Of a stretch of 64,000 nucleotides of DNA, positions 18,831 to 27,815 are shown one piece after another (the stretch's first letter is position 1; each line of letters begins with the position of its first letter). The notes below the pieces were generated by a model, which was given only the letters and a program-made list of their open reading frames with translations, ran no database searches and was not told where the DNA came from. Where the stretch lies: contig JAPPJY010000088.1 of the NCBI GenBank assembly GCA_028874335.1, forward strand, positions 29,944 through 93,943, read 5' to 3'. Origin of the DNA: Gemmatimonadota bacterium (GTDB lineage: Bacteria > Latescibacterota > UBA2968 > GCA-2709665). A program made the translations under genes and the position numbers.

Positions 18831-19670
18831 ATGGAGATTTCGGTCTTTGCGGATGAAATCGATCGTTACGATCCGGCCCGCGCGATAGCCCTCGCGGCGG
18901 ACTGGGGGGTTTCGCACGTAGAGGTGCGTCAGCTTGAGGGGGGCCGGTTTCCGGCAGTAGACGACAGTGAGCTTGCAGCCTTCCACGCGCGCATCCGGGA
19001 CGCGGGCCTGGGCATCTCGGGGGTTTCTCCTGGATTTTTCAAGGGGCCGCTGGATGATCCCGGTATCGACGACCATTTGCGCGAATCGCTACCCAGGGCG
19101 TGCGAATGGGCGCTGCGGTTGGGCACCGATCGGATGTCCTGTTTCGCATTTGAACGGACGGCGGCGCCGCATCCTCCCGCGTCGGTCGTGGACCGGCTGG
19201 GACAGATGGCGGACGTCGCGGCGAGGGAGGGTTGTCGTCTGGCCCTGGAAAACGAAGCGGTCTGCTGGGGGGCGACAGGCGCTGAGGCGGCCTGGCTGAT
19301 TCGACAGGTGGGCGAAGATAGAATCTCGCTCTGCTGGGACCCCGGAAATTCCGCCAGGGCGGGTACTGCATCGCCGTACCCGGAGGAATATGAGGATCTG
19401 AGAGATCTGGTATCCCACGTACACGTGAAGAATTTCGATCCGGAGACGGGCGCCTGGTCGCTGGCGGAGGAGGGGCTCGTGGACTGGCCGGGACAACTGC
19501 ACGCCCTTTCTGCAGACGGGTACAGCGGCTTTGTCGTGGTCGAGACACATCTGGACATCAGCCCGGACGCGTTCGAGGTGGCCGACGAGGGGTTCAAGGG
19601 GCTGGCAGCGAACAGTCTCAGGAATCTTGAGTATGTCAGGTCGTGTCTGGGCATGTCCGGGGGGCGATAA
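18831..19670 (+). CDS. Sugar phosphate isomerase/epimerase-like TIM-barrel protein
   Basis: 279 residues from ATG 18831 with GGAG at 18821-18824; the earlier GTG at 18804 is less likely. The AP endonuclease 2/xylose isomerase-like barrel is shown by the metal ligands E in LALENEAV, D in LCWDPGNSA, H in HVHVKNFD and E in VVVETHLD. Members isomerise or epimerise keto-sugars, inosose or hydroxypyruvate. The next gene encodes a Gfo/Idh dehydrogenase, a very frequent partner in inositol and sugar-alcohol breakdown. The exact substrate is not visible. Confidence 0.85.
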   Translation: MEISVFADEIDRYDPARAIALAADWGVSHVEVRQLEGGRFPAVDDSELAAFHARIRDAGLGISGVSPGFFKGPLDDPGIDDHLRESLPRACEWALRLGTDRMSCFAFERTAAPHPPASVVDRLGQMADVAAREGCRLALENEAVCWGATGAEAAWLIRQVGEDRISLCWDPGNSARAGTASPYPEEYEDLRDLVSHVHVKNFDPETGAWSLAEEGLVDWPGQLHALSADGYSGFVVVETHLDISPDAFEVADEGFKGLAANSLRNLEYVRSCLGMSGGR

Positions 19671-19693
19671 CACACGACACGATGGAGGGCGGA

Positions 19694-20677
19694 ATGGCTG
19701 AAGCGATTCGTCTGGGTCTGATCGGTTGCGGCGGCAATATGCGCGGCGCGCACGTGCCGAGGATTCAGGCAGAGGAGGACGTGAAGCTGGTGTGCGTGGC
19801 GGATCCGGTATTGGAGCAGGCCCGCCTGCTGATGGATCGATACGGCGGCGAAGTCTCCCATTACGAGGACTATCGCCGCATGGTTCAGGAGGAGGCGCTC
19901 GACGCGATCTTCATCAGTTCACCGCATTCGATGCACTTCGAGCAGGCGCGGCTCGGGCTCCAAGCGGGACTGCACGTGCTGGTGGAGAAACCGCTGACGG
20001 TATCTTCCGGGGATACGCGGGCTTTGATCGACCTGGCGGGGGAAAAAGAGCGGTTTCTGCAGGTGAGCTACCAGCGGAACTACTTCGCGCCCCACGTGTA
20101 CGCCCGCGAACTGATTCGGAAGGGGCATATCGGCGAGTTGCGGGGGGTGGTGTCCTACGTAACTCAGAACTGGGGGGGCGTGAAGGGCTGGCGGCTGGAT
20201 CCCGAGCTATCGGGCGGCGGCATGTTCATGGATACGGGCAGCCACCTGGTCGCGTCCACCCTGTGGATTACCGGTCTGGCGCCGGCGGAAGTCTCCGCGC
20301 TTATGGACTACGGCGACAAGGATGTGGACGTCAACGCGGTGTTGAACGTACGCTTCGAGGGCGGCGCGGTTGGCACGATCAGCACCTTCGGCAACGCCAG
20401 GGATCACGACGAGCGCATTGCCATCCATGGGTCGGAAGGAAGTATCGTCTTCCATCTCTTCAAGTGGGACGTGAAGGCGGTACTGGTGAACGACGAGCCC
20501 ATGGCAATACCGGAACGGATTGTCGAAACCACGCCCGATGCGGCGTTTTTCGACTGGATCCGGAATGGCGGAGAGGGGTACGAGGCCCCCGACTTTGCCC
20601 TGCAGGTTGCAAGGCTGTCCGAGGCGGCCTACAGGTCCCTGGAGCGCAGGACACCGGTAATGGTGGAGACACACTGA
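19694..20677 (+). CDS. Gfo/Idh/MocA family oxidoreductase
   Basis: 327 residues from ATG 19694 with GGAGGG at 19684-19689. The N-terminal Rossmann motif is IRLGLIGCGGNMRGAHVP. It is followed by ISSPHSMHFEQ, the EKP motif in HVLVEKPLTVSS, and GGGMFMDTGSHLVASTLW, where the His of the catalytic H/K set lies. These NAD(P)-dependent enzymes oxidise secondary alcohols of sugars or cyclitols. It follows the isomerase gene by 23 bp, and an isochorismatase-fold gene starts 15 bp after it, so it is co-transcribed. Confidence 0.9.
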   Translation: MAEAIRLGLIGCGGNMRGAHVPRIQAEEDVKLVCVADPVLEQARLLMDRYGGEVSHYEDYRRMVQEEALDAIFISSPHSMHFEQARLGLQAGLHVLVEKPLTVSSGDTRALIDLAGEKERFLQVSYQRNYFAPHVYARELIRKGHIGELRGVVSYVTQNWGGVKGWRLDPELSGGGMFMDTGSHLVASTLWITGLAPAEVSALMDYGDKDVDVNAVLNVRFEGGAVGTISTFGNARDHDERIAIHGSEGSIVFHLFKWDVKAVLVNDEPMAIPERIVETTPDAAFFDWIRNGGEGYEAPDFALQVARLSEAAYRSLERRTPVMVETH

Positions 20678-20692
20678 CCGCTGGAGGCGCCG

Positions 20693-21424
20693 ATGTCAAA
20701 GAAGATACGTCTGCAAGGGAGATATTACCGGCAGCACCCGCCCGGCCGGCATCTCGGCCACGCGGAGGAGTTGCTCGAACTGGGTCTGGACGATACCGCG
20801 TTTTTTCTTGTGGACGTCTATGGAAAGGGCTTTGACCCCGACGACGATCCGGGGTACGTCCCGGAGTTGTATCGTGCGGCCGTGTTGAAGAACCGGGAGA
20901 TCGTGGTGAAACATATCCGCCCTGCCAAAGACGCGGCAAGAAGCCTCGGGATTCCCATCGTCTACGTGACGAATTACCTTGCGCCTTCAACGAACGAACA
21001 GACCGAGTGGCGTAATATGTCCATCCGGACCTGCGGCGTGGATGTGCTGGATGCGTGGCCGGAACCGAACGATATCCTCGCGTTTTCCGATGTGATCGCC
21101 CCGGAAGCCGGCGATTACCTGGTGAAGAAACAGATGTACAGCGGGTTCTTCGAGACCCACTTGGACTCGCTGCTGCGAAGTCTCGGGATCTACAACCTGG
21201 TGACGGTGGGGTTCGACACGCGGATCTGCCTGGGGACGACGGTAACCGAGGCCATGTACCGGAATTACCGCGTCATCGTACTGCGGGACTGTTGCAGTAC
21301 CCTCGAATACCCGGAAACCGAGGCAGAAGGGTTGGCGGATTTCTTCGGGATCCGTTTCATCGAAGCGAACGTCGGCTATACCTCCACGTCGGACGCGTTT
21401 GTCCGTGCCTGCGGAGAGGTCTGA
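20693..21424 (+). CDS. Isochorismatase-fold cysteine hydrolase, second copy
   Basis: 243 residues. Asp in TAFFLVDVYGKGF, Lys in YLVKKQMYSGFFETHLDSLL and Cys in FDTRICLGTTVTEAM form the expected triad, and the cis-peptide region and RVIVLRDCCSTLEYPE agree. The KKQMYSGFFET segment is close to that of ureidoacrylate or biuret-type amidohydrolases. ATG 20693 has GGAGG at 20682-20686. An M20 peptidase gene begins two bases after the stop. Confidence 0.85.
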   Translation: MSKKIRLQGRYYRQHPPGRHLGHAEELLELGLDDTAFFLVDVYGKGFDPDDDPGYVPELYRAAVLKNREIVVKHIRPAKDAARSLGIPIVYVTNYLAPSTNEQTEWRNMSIRTCGVDVLDAWPEPNDILAFSDVIAPEAGDYLVKKQMYSGFFETHLDSLLRSLGIYNLVTVGFDTRICLGTTVTEAMYRNYRVIVLRDCCSTLEYPETEAEGLADFFGIRFIEANVGYTSTSDAFVRACGEV

Positions 21425-21425
21425 A

Positions 21426-22607
21426 ATGGGCGCGCGAGAGGCGGTTCTGAATGCGATTGACGGGGAGTGGATGGCCGAGCAGACCCTAAAGCTGGTGGAG
21501 ATTCCCAGCGTTACGGGCGCGGAAGCCGAGGTCTGCGCCTGTTTCGAGGCGCAGCTGGCCGATCTTGGGTTCGACGTGGACGCGCACGAAGTGACGCCGG
21601 GGCGGCGAAATCTGTACGCCGGGATCCGGGGCGCGAACGACGGGCCGACGCTGCTTCTGAACGGTCACCTGGATACGATTCCCATCGGCGACTGCACGCC
21701 GGTCCGACGGGAGGGCGACCGCATCTATGGACGGGGCTCAACGGATATGAAGGGTGGCGTGGCAGCCATGCTTGGCGCGGCGAGAGCCCTGCAGGACGCG
21801 GGAGTGCGCCTCAAGGGGGATCTTCTGGTCAGCGGTGTGGTCGGCCACGAGGAACCGGAAGCGGAAAAAGACGGTCCCCTGGCGCTCGTGGCGGACGTGA
21901 ACAGCGGACGGCTCGGATGCGACCGTATTCTCATCGTGGAGGGTGGAGACGAACTCTGGGTGATGAGTATGGGGTCGATGGTGTTTACGATCACGCTGAC
22001 GTCCGAACGCGGCGGCACCCACACCAACTACGTTCCGTTTGCGGAAAATCCCATCCGCCACGTGGGCGACCTGATCCGGATAATAACCGAGCGGCAGAAG
22101 CAGCTGGATGCCGGCAACGTGCATCCGCTGGCCGGACCGGAGCGGATCGATCTGGGCATCGTACAGGCCGGCGATTACTTCAACCGGACACCGGGCCGGT
22201 GCGTGCTTACGGGTACGCGGCGCTGGCTGCCTGGAAAGACGATGTCATCGATTCTGATTGAACTGGAATCAATGGCTGAGCCGATTGCCAGGGCGGGTGA
22301 AATGAAGCTCGCCGTCGACATGGCGCTTCAGCGGGAACCGTTCGAAACGCCGCGGGACGATCCGGCGGTTCAGGCCGCGGCCGCGGCCCACCGTGAGGTG
22401 GTCGGCACGGACGTCAGGTTCGTGGGAAGACGACTGGTGGGCGATGCCAACATCTATATGAACGAGACGGGGGTGCCCACCTTCTACTACGGTCCGTCGA
22501 ATGAGACGGCCCATTCCGACGGTGAGTGGGTGTCGGTGGCGCGCATCGAGGCGGCCGCAAGGGTCTACGCGCTTATGGCGATGAATTACTGCGGCGTATC
22601 GGACTAA
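21426..22607 (+). CDS. M20 family metallohydrolase (ArgE/DapE type)
   Basis: 393 residues from ATG 21426, one base after the previous stop codon. Zinc ligands are His and Asp in LLLNGHLDTIPIG, Asp in GRGSTDMKGGVAAML, the Glu pair in VVGHEEPE and a final His in NETAHSDGEW. The family deacylates N-acyl amino acids, cleaves dipeptides or decarbamoylates. Placed after two isochorismatase-fold amidases, it could act on an N-carbamoyl or N-acyl intermediate released by them, which is an inference. Confidence 0.88.
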   Translation: MGAREAVLNAIDGEWMAEQTLKLVEIPSVTGAEAEVCACFEAQLADLGFDVDAHEVTPGRRNLYAGIRGANDGPTLLLNGHLDTIPIGDCTPVRREGDRIYGRGSTDMKGGVAAMLGAARALQDAGVRLKGDLLVSGVVGHEEPEAEKDGPLALVADVNSGRLGCDRILIVEGGDELWVMSMGSMVFTITLTSERGGTHTNYVPFAENPIRHVGDLIRIITERQKQLDAGNVHPLAGPERIDLGIVQAGDYFNRTPGRCVLTGTRRWLPGKTMSSILIELESMAEPIARAGEMKLAVDMALQREPFETPRDDPAVQAAAAAHREVVGTDVRFVGRRLVGDANIYMNETGVPTFYYGPSNETAHSDGEWVSVARIEAAARVYALMAMNYCGVSD

Positions 22608-22642
22608 CGGAATACCGGGCCCTGGAAACCGGAGGTGTTTCT

Positions 22643-23677
22643 GTGATTTCGATCGAACGAAGGTCGGGCGGGGGGATTCTCACGGCGCGTACGGCGCGCT
22701 GGGCGAGTGAAGAGAGTCAGGAGGGCCTGCCGGAGACATTCGGCGCGGAACACAATCCCACGGGAAACCCGATTGGCGGAGGCGAGGGTTACACGGACGG
22801 GTTCGGGCGCGGCGACCGATCGGTCCGCAGTTACGATGACCTGGCGCTGGCGCTGAAAGGCGCATCGGCGGGCGACGTGGTCTTCGTGCCGGCTGACGTC
22901 GAGATCGATATGGGCGGCCGGCCGGGTCTGGATATTCCGGAAGCGGTGACGCTGGCCGGCGACCGTGGCGCAGGCGGCTCTGCGGGAGGTCTGGTCTATT
23001 CGAACGCACCGGATACGCCGTTTCTCTTCCGGTCGGACGGGGATTGCGTCCGTGTAACGGGGCTGCGTCTCCGGGGCCCTTACCCCCACCGCGACCGGGC
23101 GGCGCATACATCCAACGGAATCCTTACCTCCCATTTCTCGCTGGAGATCGACAACTGCGAAATCAGCGGATTCAGCGTGGCGGCGACCCGGTTTGACGAC
23201 GGTGCGGTCCGGGGTTACGTACACCACAACTTTATCCACCACAACCAGAAAGGCGGCCTTGGCTACGGCGTCAGCATCAACGGCGCCACCGTGCTGGTTG
23301 AGGCGAATCTGTTCGACTGGTGCAGGCACCACATCGCATCCAGCGGAACGCCCGGTTCCGGGTACGAAGCGCGGTACAATATCTGCCTGAATCACGCCAA
23401 CGGCCACCTCTTCGACATGCACGGCGGGCAGGACCGGGGAGACGCAACCGAGATCTCCGGGGACTGGATGGATGTTCATCACAATACGTTTATTGCGCAG
23501 GACGTGCGCAGCGTGGTGATCCGGGGTGCGCCCTGCCAGGATGCCCGCATTCACCATAACCGCTGCCTCAGCCCCCTGCCCGAAAACGTCGTGCGGGCCG
23601 GGGGAAATACACGGGCATACCGGAACCTCCTGGGGCCCGAGGGTCAGCTGGTTGCGAATCAGAGGGTAGGCCCATGA
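22643..23677 (+). CDS. Right-handed parallel beta-helix protein (pectate-lyase-like fold)
   Basis: 344 residues from GTG 22643 with GGAGG at 22631-22635; the longer frame from 22526 overlaps the M20 gene. There is no signal peptide. The protein opens with a pectate lyase-like FVPADVEIDMGGRPGL, then beta-helix coils (YVHHNFIHHNQKGGLGYGV, LVEANLFDWCRHHIASSG, MDVHHNTFIAQDVRSVVIRG). Many His-Asn ladders are visible. Proteins of this group bind or cleave polysaccharides, but catalytic Lys/Arg residues cannot be assigned. It overlaps the WD40 gene by four bases. A second beta-helix protein is at 33411. Confidence 0.78.
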   Translation: MISIERRSGGGILTARTARWASEESQEGLPETFGAEHNPTGNPIGGGEGYTDGFGRGDRSVRSYDDLALALKGASAGDVVFVPADVEIDMGGRPGLDIPEAVTLAGDRGAGGSAGGLVYSNAPDTPFLFRSDGDCVRVTGLRLRGPYPHRDRAAHTSNGILTSHFSLEIDNCEISGFSVAATRFDDGAVRGYVHHNFIHHNQKGGLGYGVSINGATVLVEANLFDWCRHHIASSGTPGSGYEARYNICLNHANGHLFDMHGGQDRGDATEISGDWMDVHHNTFIAQDVRSVVIRGAPCQDARIHHNRCLSPLPENVVRAGGNTRAYRNLLGPEGQLVANQRVGP

Positions 23678-25476
23678 ACGGTTCTAAGGACCATCTCGGC
23701 GATCCCCTGCCGGACCGCGCGGTTCAGCGCCTGGGAACCCGCCGGATGCGGGGCTCGGTAACCGAGATGTTCTATTCCTTCGACGGCGAACGGGCGTTCG
23801 TGCTATCGGGGGCATGCCTTTGCATCTGGGATCTGATACATGGCGACTGCATCGCGCGGCAACAGGTTTCGGAGCACCGACTCACGGCTGCGGCATGGAA
23901 CCGCGACGTGTCGAGGGCGTTGTTGGCCGACGAAGCGGGCGTAGTCAGTGAATGGAAGCTGACCGAAGAAACACGGGAGTCGGGCCGCTTTGACACGGGA
24001 CGCACGTCGCTCGTCTCACTGCGGTATTCGCCGGACGAGGACAGGGTACTGACGCTTGACCGCGAGACGAGCACCGTGGAGGAGTGGGACCGGGAGACGG
24101 GCGGGCGGCGCATCGCGATTTCGGATGCCGGCGAGTGCTTCGATCACTGTCTGTATGCCCCGGACGGCCGGACGGCGCTGGTCGCCCATCAGCCAGGTCA
24201 CAATGTGTACCACTACGACCTGACGACGGGTGCGCGGCTGAAGCTCTTCGTGGAGGACTACGTCTGCTACGACATGTGCCTGTCCGCAGACGGTGAGCGG
24301 CTGCTGGTGGGCACGCGCCACAAATCGAACGAATGGCGCCTGCGCGACTACGAGTGCCTGGAGACCTTTACCGGGCACCTGGGGCACGCGGTGCCTTCCG
24401 TGGCATACGCTCGGGACGAGCGGCAGGTCCTGACCGGATCCAGGGACGGATCGATCCGGCTGTGGGACCGTCATACCGCCACGGTCATGCGGCGGTGGTA
24501 CCCGCATCAGAGCCATGTCAACCGGATCCGGGTTTCGCCGGATGGAAACTGGGCGCTTTCCCACGGCAGCGACGGGCTGCTGGCGGAGACCGGCCTTGCG
24601 ACAGGGCGGCCTCGTCTGAGGTGGGAAAGGCACATGGCGGGTGTGCGGGCGCTTGTCGTTTCTCCCGACGGCGCCCATGCGATTTCAGGATCGACGGACA
24701 AGACCATCCGGTGGTGGGAAACGAAGGGTTGGACGGCAACGCGAACGGTGGAATGTCCGGGCGGCGAGGTCCACGCACTGGCGGTTTCTCCCGACGGTAC
24801 GCTGGTTGCGGCGGGATGCAAGGACGGCAGCGTACGGGTATTCGATTGCGCGAGCGGAGAATGCATTCACGGGTTTGAGGGGCACCGCGGATATGTTCGG
24901 GCTGTGGCCTTTGCGGACGCCGGCGTGGTTGTGAGCGCCGCCGACGACGGGTCGGTCCGGGTGTTGGATACCGTTACAGGACGGGCCTTACGCACGTTTG
25001 AAGGGCATCTGGGCGGCGTACTGGCGCTGGCGGTCTCGGCGGATGGCGGGCAGCTCGTGAGCGGTGGTCGGGACGGCACCGTGAGGCTCTGGGACATGGC
25101 GACCGGAGCGTCGCAGGCGGTGGCGACCGCACACCGGGGCGGGGTCCAGTCCGTTGGCTCTGGGAGGGATGGCCGCGTGATCTCCGCGGGCCGTGACGGG
25201 TGGGTGGTCGAGTGGGACCTGCGGGACGGGCGGGAGGTGCGTTCGTACGCGCATGGGGAAGGCGTGGAGGACGTCCTGTATCTGACTGGAGCGGGGTCGA
25301 TTGGTCTGGCAGGGCAGGATGGCAGGGTGGTTGTCCTGGAACCGGGATCCGCCGCTCCCGCGGCCGAGTTCACGGGGCACGAGGGTGCTGTGCACGCGCT
25401 GGCGGCCAGTCCGGACGGACGATGGCTGCTGTCAGGTTCCGCCGACACGACCGTGCTGGTCTGGAAACTGACCTGA
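23674..25476 (+). CDS. WD40 repeat protein, cytoplasmic
   Basis: 600 residues of nearly continuous WD40 blades, about 12-13, with recognisable ends such as GSRDGSIRLWDRHTA, SGSTDKTIRWWETKG, GGRDGTVRLWDMATG and SGSADTTVLVWKLT. Twelve or more blades would make one large or two 6-7-bladed propellers. There is no signal peptide, transmembrane segment or kinase domain. It overlaps the beta-helix gene by ATGA, so translation is coupled. WD40 proteins act as interaction platforms; its presence inside a catabolic operon is unusual and its partner is unknown. Confidence 0.88.
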   Translation: MNGSKDHLGDPLPDRAVQRLGTRRMRGSVTEMFYSFDGERAFVLSGACLCIWDLIHGDCIARQQVSEHRLTAAAWNRDVSRALLADEAGVVSEWKLTEETRESGRFDTGRTSLVSLRYSPDEDRVLTLDRETSTVEEWDRETGGRRIAISDAGECFDHCLYAPDGRTALVAHQPGHNVYHYDLTTGARLKLFVEDYVCYDMCLSADGERLLVGTRHKSNEWRLRDYECLETFTGHLGHAVPSVAYARDERQVLTGSRDGSIRLWDRHTATVMRRWYPHQSHVNRIRVSPDGNWALSHGSDGLLAETGLATGRPRLRWERHMAGVRALVVSPDGAHAISGSTDKTIRWWETKGWTATRTVECPGGEVHALAVSPDGTLVAAGCKDGSVRVFDCASGECIHGFEGHRGYVRAVAFADAGVVVSAADDGSVRVLDTVTGRALRTFEGHLGGVLALAVSADGGQLVSGGRDGTVRLWDMATGASQAVATAHRGGVQSVGSGRDGRVISAGRDGWVVEWDLRDGREVRSYAHGEGVEDVLYLTGAGSIGLAGQDGRVVVLEPGSAAPAAEFTGHEGAVHALAASPDGRWLLSGSADTTVLVWKLT

Positions 25477-25547
25477 TTGTCGCCCCGCGAAGTGCGTATC
25501 AGGCTTGTACCGTTCAGTCACGGGAACCGGGGAACGGGAAGACGCGA

Positions 25548-27251
25548 ATGCCTTACCCTACGGTGAAGGACGGCGATCTGCAGGCAGTGATGCGGGACGG
25601 CACAGTACTCCGCGCCGACGTGTATCGACCCGACAGGCCGGGAAGGTTTCCGGTGCTGCTTTGCCGGACGCCCTACGACAAGGGAGGCGAGAAACAGCTT
25701 GAGATCGGTCCGGAGATGGCCGAACGCGGGTATGTCGTGGTCATGCAGGACGTGCGCGGGCGGTATGCTTCGGACGGAGCGTTTCAGCCCGGGTTCTTCA
25801 GCGCCGATCACCACGACTCGGAAGACGGCTACGATACGGTGGCGTGGGCGGCGGGATTGCCCTGGTCCGACGGCAGGGTGGGTACATTCGGAAATTCGTA
25901 CGACGGGTGGACACAGTGGGAACTCGCGCACACGCGCCCGCCGAATCTGGTGGCGATGCTCGCGGGCGGGATCGCGGCGAACCTGCTGGACAGAGAACTG
26001 AGCGGCGTGCTTCGCCTCGGCCGCGTGATGGATTGGACGATCAACAACCTCTCCGTGGACACGGCGCGACGGGCGGGCCATTCGTGGAAGGAGAAGGCCA
26101 AAGAGGACGCATCCCGGCTCTGGCAGGACCGGGATCGCAGCAAGTGGCTGTGGTATCTTCCGCTGATGGACGTCCCCGAGGACGCCATGCCGGGGATGGG
26201 CAGGCACTGGCGGCGGTGGCTGGCGGACCATGCGGCGGACCATTTCGGCTTCCAGAAGAAACACCGGAACGTGGACGTCCCCGTGCTGGGTACGGCGGGC
26301 TGGTACGATCAACAGATCGGCATCTTCAAGCACTTTACGGGAATGCGCGAAAACGGCGGGAGCGAACGCGCCCGGCAGCATCAGTATATGATCGTCGGCC
26401 CGTGGACCCACACGCTCCTGGACCTGGGCCGGCAGGTGGGTGAGGTGGACTTCGGCCCCGAAGCCGTGCGGGACTTCTACGATATCGCGGATGCGTGGTT
26501 TACCCGCTGGCTCAAGGGGGAGCGGAGCGAGGCCGCGGACTGGCCGCCGCTGCAACTGTTCGTGATGGGGGCCAATACCTGGCGCGCCGAGCGGGAATGG
26601 CCACTGCAACGTACAGTGTATACGTCGTTCTACCTGCACAGTTCGGGCCACGCGGATCTGCCGTCTGGCGCGGGATGGCTTTCCATGGAGCCGCCGGGTG
26701 AGGAAACGCCGGACGCGTACGGCTACGATCCAAGAGACCCGGTAATGACCCTGTACACGCCGGGCGGCCAGCACGCGCCCATGGACCAGCGGGTTCTGGA
26801 CGGACGCCGCGACGTCATGGTGTATATGACGCCGCCGCTGAGCGCGCCCATGGAGGTGACCGGACCGGTCGAAGTGCGTCTGTTCGCGTCTTCTTCGGCC
26901 AAGGATACGGACTTTGTAGCCAAGCTGATGGACGTGTGGCCGAACGGTTTCGTCCAGGAGTTGTGTCATGGGATCGTGCGCGCCCGGTATCGAGAGTCGT
27001 TTGAGAATCCGTCACTGATTGAACGGGGCCGCGTTTACGAATATACGATTCAGGTGAATCCAACCAGCAATCGCTTCATGGCGGGGCACCGGATCCGGCT
27101 GGATATTGCCAGCAGCGACTTTCCGAATTTCGACCGGAATCACAATACCGGTGGCGACGACTACCGCGAGACGGACCTGCAGACCGCGCATCAGCGGATT
27201 TTCCACGACGCGAACCGGCCATCCCGCGTAATCTTGCCGGTGATTCCCTGA
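25548..27251 (+). CDS. CocE/NonD family hydrolase (S15 X-Pro dipeptidyl-peptidase fold)
   Basis: 567 residues from ATG 25548 (MPYPTVKDGDLQAVMRDGTV); the longer open frame begins inside the WD40 gene and is not used. The alpha/beta-hydrolase part has the nucleophile elbow GNSYDG in VGTFGNSYDGWTQWE and the RTPYDKGG entry motif. The C-terminal jelly-roll begins near GPVEVRLFASSSAKDTDFVA, with HRIRLDIASSDFPNFDRN. The family cleaves acyl esters and amides (cocaine esterase, glutaryl-7-ACA acylase, X-Pro peptidases). It is the last gene of the 17-27 kb run. Substrate unknown. Confidence 0.88.
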   Translation: MPYPTVKDGDLQAVMRDGTVLRADVYRPDRPGRFPVLLCRTPYDKGGEKQLEIGPEMAERGYVVVMQDVRGRYASDGAFQPGFFSADHHDSEDGYDTVAWAAGLPWSDGRVGTFGNSYDGWTQWELAHTRPPNLVAMLAGGIAANLLDRELSGVLRLGRVMDWTINNLSVDTARRAGHSWKEKAKEDASRLWQDRDRSKWLWYLPLMDVPEDAMPGMGRHWRRWLADHAADHFGFQKKHRNVDVPVLGTAGWYDQQIGIFKHFTGMRENGGSERARQHQYMIVGPWTHTLLDLGRQVGEVDFGPEAVRDFYDIADAWFTRWLKGERSEAADWPPLQLFVMGANTWRAEREWPLQRTVYTSFYLHSSGHADLPSGAGWLSMEPPGEETPDAYGYDPRDPVMTLYTPGGQHAPMDQRVLDGRRDVMVYMTPPLSAPMEVTGPVEVRLFASSSAKDTDFVAKLMDVWPNGFVQELCHGIVRARYRESFENPSLIERGRVYEYTIQVNPTSNRFMAGHRIRLDIASSDFPNFDRNHNTGGDDYRETDLQTAHQRIFHDANRPSRVILPVIP

Positions 27252-27278
27252 GATAACAGTGAATCGAAGGAGGCTTTT

Positions 27279-27629
27279 GTGAGCGAAGTCGTGATCTACC
27301 ATAACCCGAGATGCAGCAAGAGCAGGCAGACGTTGAATCTCCTGAAGGATCGTGGTATAGAGCCAAGAATTGTCGAATACCTGAAAACACCGCCGGACGA
27401 GCAGACGCTCACCGGCATTCTGCGGATGTTGGGTATCCAGCCGGCGGATCTGGTACGCACGAAGGAAGATGAGTTCAGAGAGCTTGGCCTCAAGGAAAAG
27501 CTCAATGATCCAACGGCGCTGATCCGAGCAATGACGGAGCATCCCATCCTGATCGAGCGGCCAATCGTCATCAGCGGCGACCGGGCGAGGCTTGGCCGCC
27601 CACCGGAAAACGTGCTGGAGATCCTATGA
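27279..27629 (+). CDS. arsC: Arsenate reductase, glutaredoxin-coupled (ArsC family)
   Basis: 116 residues, GTG start with AAGGAGG at 27267-27273. The active site Cys lies in VIYHNPRCSKSRQTLNLL, with the ArsC-type ending IERPIVISGDRARLGRPPENVLEIL that holds the arsenate-binding Arg residues. It reduces arsenate to arsenite with glutathione/glutaredoxin. No arsenite pump or ArsR gene is nearby, so a Spx/YffB-like redox role cannot be excluded. A strong terminator follows. Confidence 0.85.
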   Translation: MSEVVIYHNPRCSKSRQTLNLLKDRGIEPRIVEYLKTPPDEQTLTGILRMLGIQPADLVRTKEDEFRELGLKEKLNDPTALIRAMTEHPILIERPIVISGDRARLGRPPENVLEIL

Positions 27630-27671
27630 TGAACGCCGAAAGGCGCCGCGCCGATGGATCCGGGAACTGAA

Positions 27672-27700
27672 CCCCGCCGGCCTCTCTCCGGCGGGGTTTT
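27672..27700 (+). terminator. Rho-independent terminator after arsC
   Basis: Perfect 9-bp stem CCCCGCCGG (27672-27680) and CCGGCGGGG (27688-27696), 7-base loop, then TTTT. It separates arsC and the operon before it from the desulfhydrase-purB unit. Confidence 0.92.
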
Positions 27701-27815
27701 CATCGGCGCCTCGGGGATAGTCATTGCGTCTGATATTCCGGAAAACTATATTTGCTGGCACACGGCAATGTCGCGTGTACCCGAGGAATTCGCCGAGCGA
27801 AGGAAGGTTGTTCGA

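Noticed and set aside
25518..26969. 483-aa minus-strand frame opposite the CocE hydrolase
   Set aside because: No family motif, arginine/histidine-rich translation, and the plus strand codes a clear enzyme.
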